DNA of 9,851 nucleotides from M0027 sp021713415 (GTDB lineage Bacteria; Pseudomonadota; Gammaproteobacteria; Francisellales; Francisellaceae). The notes under the pieces are model-generated. The model made no database searches and was not told the origin of the DNA. It worked only from the letters and a program-made list of their open reading frames with translations. The stretch spans positions 1-9,851 of the forward strand of contig JAKJJQ010000077.1 of assembly GCA_021713415.1 (NCBI GenBank), in the 5' to 3' direction. The stretch's first letter is position 1; each line of letters starts with the position of its first letter. A program made the position numbers and the translations under genes. This document shows positions 6,543 to 9,851 of the stretch, one piece after another.

Positions 6543-7223
6543 TTATTTCCAACTGTTAGCTATTAATTGTCGTGCTTCATAATCTTTGTTTATTAATTCG
6601 ACTACTCGGTTAAGTGATCTAATATACTTATAAGAATTCACATCTTTATCAATTGATGGAAATACTTTTAAGTCATTTTTTGTAATTTGAAAAACATAAT
6701 TATTATCTAATATATAAGGTGTAGAGGTAGTACTATTAATGCAGTTACCAAGGGGTTCACTGCATGATGGACTAGGTATAGAAGATAACTGTAATTGATA
6801 GGTATATTGGGGAAGTTTATTTGAATCAACAATGCAATATTTACCATTACAAGTTATTGAATTTATTGTATTAGGTATTTTATGAGTTTTAGAAAATAAG
6901 TATGGTTGACTTGTTGAAAAATAATTTATTACTATGTAATTCTTCACTGATAATGGAATAAAGGCTAAAAAGAATACGGAGATAATAAACATATATAAGT
7001 ATGATATGATGATGTGTAATTTTTTATTTAGAACTGCTTTAGTTTCATCTGTAATTGCATTAATAATAAAACCAGCAAGAGCTAATAATAAGAGTGAACA
7101 AATAGTTCTTATATAAGAATATGAATTATTATAATTTATATAAAAAATAACAGATATGTAACCAATAATGATTAACATCATGCTTATGTGAGTTAAAGAA
7201 TAAGCTAAAATTTTCTTATACAT
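6543..7223 (-). CDS. hypothetical membrane protein with four-cysteine extracytoplasmic domain
   Basis: The 226-residue product has three predicted membrane helices (about 9-31, 38-58, 70-95). By the positive-inside rule (MYKK start, KAVLNKK loop between helices 2 and 3) the C-terminal 125 residues are outside the cytoplasm. That domain has only four cysteines (125, 130, 154, 161), in CNGKYC and CSEPLGNC, well placed for two disulfides in the periplasm. A ribosome site AAGGA lies 8 nt before the ATG. It is the second gene of the series, 17 nt after the first. No family is recognised. Confidence 0.8.
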   Translation of the reverse strand: MYKKILAYSLTHISMMLIIIGYISVIFYINYNNSYSYIRTICSLLLLALAGFIINAITDETKAVLNKKLHIIISYLYMFIISVFFLAFIPLSVKNYIVINYFSTSQPYLFSKTHKIPNTINSITCNGKYCIVDSNKLPQYTYQLQLSSIPSPSCSEPLGNCINSTTSTPYILDNNYVFQITKNDLKVFPSIDKDVNSYKYIRSLNRVVELINKDYEARQLIANSWK

Positions 7224-7240
7224 AGTTAATCCTTAAATTT

Positions 7241-7447
7241 TTATAAGCAATGGCGTTTAAGAAACTGCGCTGAATTAATAACAGTCAATTTAATAATCTG
7301 CATATTACAGTCTTGGGTATGGGTTATTTCATCACAGAACTTTTCTTCTAAGCGGTCATTAAAAACAGTAAAGATTGTTTTAGCCAAAATATTGGGATTA
7401 TTTTTGTTTTCAAAATGAAATACTTTCGATAAAATAGACTTAACCAT
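7241..7447 (-). CDS. hypothetical 68-residue protein, first gene of the membrane operon
   Basis: The product is small and soluble, with a central TIFTVFNDRLEEKFCDEITH (24-43) and a terminal LKRHCL. Three cysteines are present at 38, 47 and 67. No domain is recognised. The strongest support is the ribosome site AAGGAG 7 nt before the ATG, the structured leader upstream, and tight spacing (17 nt) to the next gene. Confidence 0.65.
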   Translation of the reverse strand: MVKSILSKVFHFENKNNPNILAKTIFTVFNDRLEEKFCDEITHTQDCNMQIIKLTVINSAQFLKRHCL

Positions 7448-7477
7448 GATTAACTCCTTTTCAGTTAAGATTGGTAG

Positions 7478-7509
7478 GATTATAGAAATGTTACCGCATT
7501 TCTATAATC
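7478..7509. promoter_or_regulatory. perfect 13-bp hairpin in the operon leader
   Basis: GATTATAGAAATG (7478-7490) is the exact reverse complement of CATTTCTATAATC (7497-7509), with a 6-nt loop. It lies in the presumed 5' leader of the 7447-4597 operon, 18 nt before the AAGGAG ribosome site. There is no following T-run on the minus strand, so it is not a classical terminator. It could be an RNA leader element or a dyad operator. Confidence 0.6.
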
Positions 7510-7522
7510 TGAATTTTTCAAA

Positions 7523-7541
7523 ATCTCTTATCTTAAGAGAT
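7523..7541. promoter_or_regulatory. palindromic operator candidate at the operon transcription start
   Basis: ATCTCTTA (7523-7530) and TAAGAGAT (7534-7541) form a perfect 8-bp dyad with a 3-nt centre. Its upstream edge is about 7 nt past the extended -10, so it covers the expected start of transcription, the usual place for a repressor operator. The adjacent RHH-like gene is the obvious candidate binder (inference). Confidence 0.5.
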
Positions 7542-7547
7542 AAATTT

Positions 7548-7556
7548 ATTATACCA
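7548..7556 (-). promoter_or_regulatory. extended -10 promoter of the membrane-protein operon
   Basis: TGGTATAAT on the minus strand is a perfect extended -10 (TGnTATAAT). The -35 region at 17 nt (TTATAT) is poor, which is common when an extended -10 is present. It predicts a leader of about 95 nt before the ATG at 7447. Confidence 0.55.
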
Positions 7557-7598
7557 AAATTTCATCTTTTATATAAGATAAATCACTATATTTTAATG

Positions 7599-7620
7599 AA
7601 AAAAAACTTATTTTTTTAAG
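7599..7620 (-). terminator. weak terminator-like element after the RHH gene
   Basis: On the minus strand CTTA, six A residues, TAAG and then eight T residues overlap the stop codon of the RHH-like gene. The stem is only 4 bp and A/T-rich, so termination may be inefficient and some readthrough into the operon is possible. Confidence 0.3.
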
Positions 7621-7873
7621 CAATTTCTAATGATTTATTCTCAATTTTTTGTGTTTTATTCTTTGCTTTAGTTTTTAAATATTTTTTAAATTCTTTGTCA
7701 TTTTCAAATACATGTTTTAGAGACTCTTCAATAACAAAATCAATGTCAGATTCATTCAATGAATTATGCCATTCTATATATTCAAGCAATGACATATATG
7801 TGTCTTCAGTAATTTTGACTTTTTTAGGTAGTGTTATAAATGATGTAGGTTCAGGTTTATTAATTATTGCCAT
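7616..7873 (-). CDS. ribbon-helix-helix-like DNA-binding protein
   Basis: ATG at 7873 is chosen over the in-frame ATG at 7885 because GGAG lies 6 nt before it and overlaps the earlier codon; the product is 85 residues. A short strand candidate KKVKITED (17-24) is followed by two helices, TYMSLLEYIEWHN (25-37) and ESDIDFVIEESLKHVF (41-56), the beta-alpha-alpha layout of RHH (MetJ/Arc) regulators and relaxosome accessory factors. The C-terminal tail is rich in Lys (KKYLKTKAKNKTQK). RHH dimers usually bind short repeated or palindromic operators. It is flanked by two such regions, the operon leader (7478-7556) and the palindrome at 7967-7978, so autoregulation and control of the operon are reasonable inferences. 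Confidence 0.65.
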   Translation of the reverse strand: MAIINKPEPTSFITLPKKVKITEDTYMSLLEYIEWHNSLNESDIDFVIEESLKHVFENDKEFKKYLKTKAKNKTQKIENKSLEIA

Positions 7874-7966
7874 TTCAAACTCCATATTTTAGTTAGCCCA
7901 TTTATATTAATTAGATGCGAAATAAAAAACAAATATTTTAGATAAGGTATTTGAATTTTTATATGT

Positions 7967-7978
7967 GTCGCTAGCGAC
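7967..7978. promoter_or_regulatory. perfect 12-bp palindrome GTCGCTAGCGAC
   Basis: This dyad is GC-richer than its surroundings and lies in the divergent region between the RHH-like gene and the DUF3560 gene, 94 bp upstream of the RHH start. It is a likely protein-binding site (operator or relaxosome accessory site). Confidence 0.5.
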
Positions 7979-7999
7979 TATTTAATACTTATTTTTTAT

Positions 8000-8074
8000 A
8001 ACAAGCACGCTTATCTTTGCAAGGACTACGCAAGTGCCTTCGGCATCCTTGCAAAGCTTCGCTTTAAGCTTGTT
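8000..8074. other. nested hairpin island (structured RNA leader or oriT-like site)
   Basis: AACAAGC (8000-8006) pairs with GCTTGTT (8068-8074), and CTTTGCAAGGA (8015-8025) pairs exactly with TCCTTGCAAAG (8046-8056). Inside, TGCC-TTC-GGCA (8035-8045) is a small hairpin. Alternatives compete: GCAAG (8030-8034) can pair with CTTGC (8048-8052), and AAAGC-TTC-GCTTT (8053-8065) forms its own hairpin using bases of the 11-bp stem. The tract is much less AT-rich than its flanks, has no reading frame and has no T-run for a terminator. It precedes the DUF3560 gene and could be a transcript leader, a small RNA or an origin of transfer. No relaxase is in the window to decide. Confidence 0.55.
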
Positions 8075-8084
8075 CAAAAAGTAA

Positions 8085-8098
8085 TTGTGGCAACACAA
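8085..8098 (+). promoter_or_regulatory. small hairpin with GCAA loop before the DUF3560 gene
   Basis: TTGTG (8085-8089), GCAA and CACAA (8094-8098) give a 5-bp stem with a GNRA-type tetraloop, ending 12 nt before the AAAGGAG ribosome site. As RNA this would be a stable small leader hairpin. Confidence 0.4.
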
Positions 8099-8125
8099 AA
8101 TAAATTAACAAAAGGAGTAAATATA

Positions 8126-8956
8126 ATGAATAAATACGAACAAAAACAAGAAGAAATTAAGCAAAGATATTTAGAAAAATCAGAGAAGGCAAAGAAACAA
8201 GCATATGATTTATATGAGAGTGCAAAAGATATGGCTTCATTGATTCCATTTGGTCAGCCAATACTTGTAGGCCATCACTCAGAAACAAGTGACAGAAACT
8301 ATAGAGCTAAAATTAGCAATAAATTTGATAATGCTATGAATGAGCTAAAGAAATCTGAATATTACGAGAAAAAAGCAAGAAGTGTTGGATCTGGCGGCAT
8401 ATCATCACAAGACCCAGAAGCAGCAACAAAAATTATAAATAAAATTGAAGAATTAAAAAGAAATAATGATTATATGAAAAGTTCTAATAAACTATGGCGT
8501 AAGATATACAATCAAGAATTAAAAAATGTTCAATGCGAAAAGCAAGCTTTCTTTAATTCAGCTTCTGAATTAGCTAAAACAGATAAATTTGCAGCAGAAA
8601 CAATTATAAAAAATTTATCTTATTATGCATTTCCACCATACGCAAGAATAAAGCCATTTTATCCTGATACAGCAGAAATTAGACGTTTAGAAAATCGTTT
8701 AAAATCACTAAAAAAGGTTACAGAAATAGGAAACAAAATAATAGAAAAAAATGGATATAAATTTATTCAAGATGTTGAAGAAATGTATTTAATGTTTACT
8801 TTTGAAGATAAGCCCAATGAAGATATAAGGAGTATTTTAAAATCTCGTGCATTTAAGTGGAGTCCATCACGTGGTGCATGGGTTAGAAAGTTAACAAACA
8901 ATGCTCTTTATTCTTCTAAATATGTAATTACAGAACTAGACAAGATAGCCAATTAA
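8126..8956 (+). CDS. DUF3560 domain protein
   Basis: ATG at 8126 has an excellent AAAGGAG 8 nt upstream (8111-8117), so it is preferred to in-frame GTG at 8087, which lies inside the small hairpin; the product is 276 residues. A charged N-terminal coiled coil (3-38) leads into the family signature IPFGQPILVGHHSE (40-53) with two His, followed by DRNYRAKI. A second helical region (about 100-200) ends in a C-terminal block DIRSILKSRAFKWSPSRGAW (233-252). DUF3560 proteins occur widely on plasmids and islands; their function is unknown. The C-terminal FKWSPSRGAW block is widespread in mobile-element proteins and may bind nucleic acid, which is speculation. It is the only complete plus-strand gene and is transcribed away from the hairpin island. 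Confidence 0.85.
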   Translation: MNKYEQKQEEIKQRYLEKSEKAKKQAYDLYESAKDMASLIPFGQPILVGHHSETSDRNYRAKISNKFDNAMNELKKSEYYEKKARSVGSGGISSQDPEAATKIINKIEELKRNNDYMKSSNKLWRKIYNQELKNVQCEKQAFFNSASELAKTDKFAAETIIKNLSYYAFPPYARIKPFYPDTAEIRRLENRLKSLKKVTEIGNKIIEKNGYKFIQDVEEMYLMFTFEDKPNEDIRSILKSRAFKWSPSRGAWVRKLTNNALYSSKYVITELDKIAN

Positions 8957-9388
8957 TCGATTTCAAAAAAAATTAATATATATAAGTAAATTTAGTAATT
9001 ACGAATTGCAGGTGTTTTTTATATCCTGGTTGATTTTTAGGTGGTTGTAATTTGTGTATAATTTGTCGTTAATATTTTCACATTATTCAAAAAGTCATGA
9101 TTTAAATTTTGGTGATTTTTGTAATTGCCAATTGTAAAGTTATTATTCTTGTAATTTTCACTCAATCGGCGTAGAAATTTTGCCTTTTGTGTTCAGTTAG
9201 CACATGAAGTCTTTAAAGATTCCAAAGGATAGACATTAGAATTTAACATTACCTGATACCAACATAAAGCCCCACACATCACGCAATTGATATTGCCTTT
9301 GCTTATTCAAAAAAGACTATATATATCATAGTTTTCAGCTTATTTTAAACAACTCCAAAAGATCATAAAATAGCCTATATATTTAAAG
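8957..9388. other. non-coding AT-rich stretch, possible origin flank
   Basis: I see no gene or clear terminator. The stretch is AT-rich with the related words TTGTAATT (around 9045, 9119 and 9149) and TTATTCAAAAA (9083 and 9303), the latter one mismatch from a DnaA box at its start. With the DnaA-box match at 9053-9061 and the palindrome array that follows, it could be the flank or melting region of a replication origin. Confidence 0.3.
9053..9061 (-). promoter_or_regulatory. DnaA box match
   Basis: TGTGTATAA is the reverse complement of TTATACACA, a perfect match to the DnaA-box consensus TTATNCACA. A single box is weak alone but fits an origin together with the nearby array. Confidence 0.4.
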
Positions 9389-9627
9389 ATACATTGTAGT
9401 TTAATAAAAACTGATTTATTTCAATAACTTTAGTAGTTAAATCTACAAAGTAGTTCTAGTTAACTACAAATGTAAACGTTTATTTACAATAGAGACCTAC
9501 AATGTAGGTGAAATGAATACATTGTAGAAATACTTTAAATATAAGCTTATCACCTGTATAAAATTACATTGTAGGTTTATAATTCTACATTGTAGTTGCT
9601 ATTTTTCAGAATTAACCTACATTGTAG
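9389..9627. repeat. array of eight 11-bp palindromic motifs (CTACAwTGTAG)
   Basis: Perfect copies lie at 9497-9507 (within CCTACAATGTAGG), 9585-9595 and 9617-9627. One-mismatch copies are at 9389-9399, 9443-9453, 9517-9527 and 9564-9574, and a looser copy is at 9464-9475. Copies at 9443, 9464 and 9497 read CTACAA and the others CATTGTAG. Centre spacings are about 54, 21, 32, 20, 47, 21 and 32, so a 21-then-32 pattern occurs twice and most distances fit whole helical turns. Extra perfect dyads TAGTTAACTA (9457-9466) and TAAACGTTTA (9473-9482) lie between copies. Such phased arrays serve as centromeres, replication iterons or operators. The RHH protein encoded next to it is the likely binder (inference). 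Confidence 0.85.
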
Positions 9628-9637
9628 TTTTTAATTA

Positions 9638-9666
9638 TTGACTAACTTTTACACTAAATGTATAAT
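9638..9666 (+). promoter_or_regulatory. near-consensus sigma-70 promoter
   Basis: TTGACT (9638-9643), a 17-nt spacer and TATAAT (9661-9666) give a strong promoter ending 37 nt before the ATG at 9704. The last palindromic repeat ends 10 nt before the -35, so a bound protein could activate or repress without directly covering the core promoter. Confidence 0.8.
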
Positions 9667-9703
9667 TTTTCTAAATGGAAATTTATTTAATTAGGATATC
9701 TTT

Positions 9704-9851
9704 ATGCGAGAAATAAATACCCCTATATCAGTTAGATTGTCGGCTGAAGAAATGCAATATTTAGAAAAATATTCAATTGAAAATGGGATAGTAAACTCTA
9801 AATCAAACCCATCAAGAAGTAGTGCATTAAAACATATACTTCGAGAAAAAA
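9704..9851 (+). CDS. ribbon-helix-helix (CopG/MobC-like) protein, 3' end outside window
   Basis: Forty-nine residues are visible from ATG at 9704, with AGGA 7 nt upstream. The start TPISVRLSAEEM (6-17) is a typical RHH strand and helix-A entry. Helix A runs to about 28 (QYLEKYSIENG), then a turn with SKSNPSRSSALKHILREK (32-49), where SRSSAL is the usual helix-B start. Such proteins are plasmid copy-number repressors, ParG/omega-type centromere binders or MobC-type relaxosome factors. Placement directly downstream of the palindrome array and a strong promoter supports self-regulation and array binding. The remaining protein and downstream genes are needed to choose between partition, replication and mobilisation. 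Confidence 0.75.
   Translation, partial: MREINTPISVRLSAEEMQYLEKYSIENGIVNSKSNPSRSSALKHILREK

Noticed and set aside
7695..7892. 65-residue plus-strand open frame
   Set aside because: It is antisense to the RHH-like gene and has no ribosome site.
8000..8074. Rho-independent terminator
   Set aside because: The hairpin is not followed by a T-run on either strand, and it lies upstream of both divergent genes.
8087..8125. GTG at 8087 as start of the DUF3560 gene
   Set aside because: It has no Shine-Dalgarno and lies in a hairpin, whereas ATG at 8126 has AAAGGAG at ideal spacing and begins the conserved coiled coil.
9389..9627. CRISPR array
   Set aside because: The repeats are only 11 bp, palindromic, in both orientations and at spacings of 20 to 54 bp, with no cas genes, so an operator or iteron array fits better.

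Overview
The window is strongly AT-rich and looks like part of a plasmid or integrative element. The likely host is a gammaproteobacterium with an AT-rich genome, perhaps from the intracellular or aquatic orders (Legionellales or Thiotrichales type). That is inferred from family resemblance and base composition; no ribosomal or other marker gene is present. There are no rRNA or tRNA genes, no CRISPR array and no complete insertion sequence.

Region 1 (about 1-4371, all minus strand) reads as a maintenance and DNA-transaction module. From its upstream end it holds a ParB/SopB-type partition protein with no ParA beside it, a small helical protein of unknown role, an IHF-beta/HU-type DNA-bending protein, a DUF3987/YfjI-like protein, a stand-alone WGR-domain protein and the N-terminal 271 residues of an Rpn-family (Transposase_31) PD-(D/E)XK nuclease that leaves the window. 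A cluster of TTGTCA/TGACA motifs (1346-1459) and a 61-bp inverted repeat lie between the DUF3987 and WGR genes.

Region 2 (4597-7447, minus strand) is a run of seven small genes that I do not recognise, probably one operon. Most encode membrane or envelope proteins: a three-helix membrane protein with four extracytoplasmic cysteines, a lipoprotein candidate with an internal 47-residue repeat and a second C-terminal helix, two adjacent paralogues with one N-terminal helix each, and a three-helix protein. An acidic soluble protein and a 68-residue protein complete the set. The leader carries an extended -10 promoter, a palindrome at the expected transcription start and a perfect 13-bp hairpin. 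A ribbon-helix-helix (RHH)-like gene (7616-7873) lies just upstream and is a natural candidate regulator.

Region 3 (7874-8125) is a divergent intergenic stretch with a relatively GC-rich, hairpin-dense island. It contains a perfect 12-bp palindrome, a nested inverted repeat with mutually exclusive folds, and two further small hairpins. It precedes a plus-strand DUF3560 gene (8126-8956).

Region 4 (8957-9703) is about 750 bp without a gene. It has one perfect DnaA-box match and eight copies of an 11-bp palindromic motif (CTACATTGTAG) at spacings that recur (21 then 32 bp, twice) and mostly fit whole helical turns. A near-consensus sigma-70 promoter follows, driving a second RHH protein cut off by the window end. 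This resembles a partition centromere/operator or an origin. The most interesting points are this array, the hairpin island at 7967-8098, the unrecognised membrane operon, and the linkage of a P1/F-type ParB with its own IHF-like gene.
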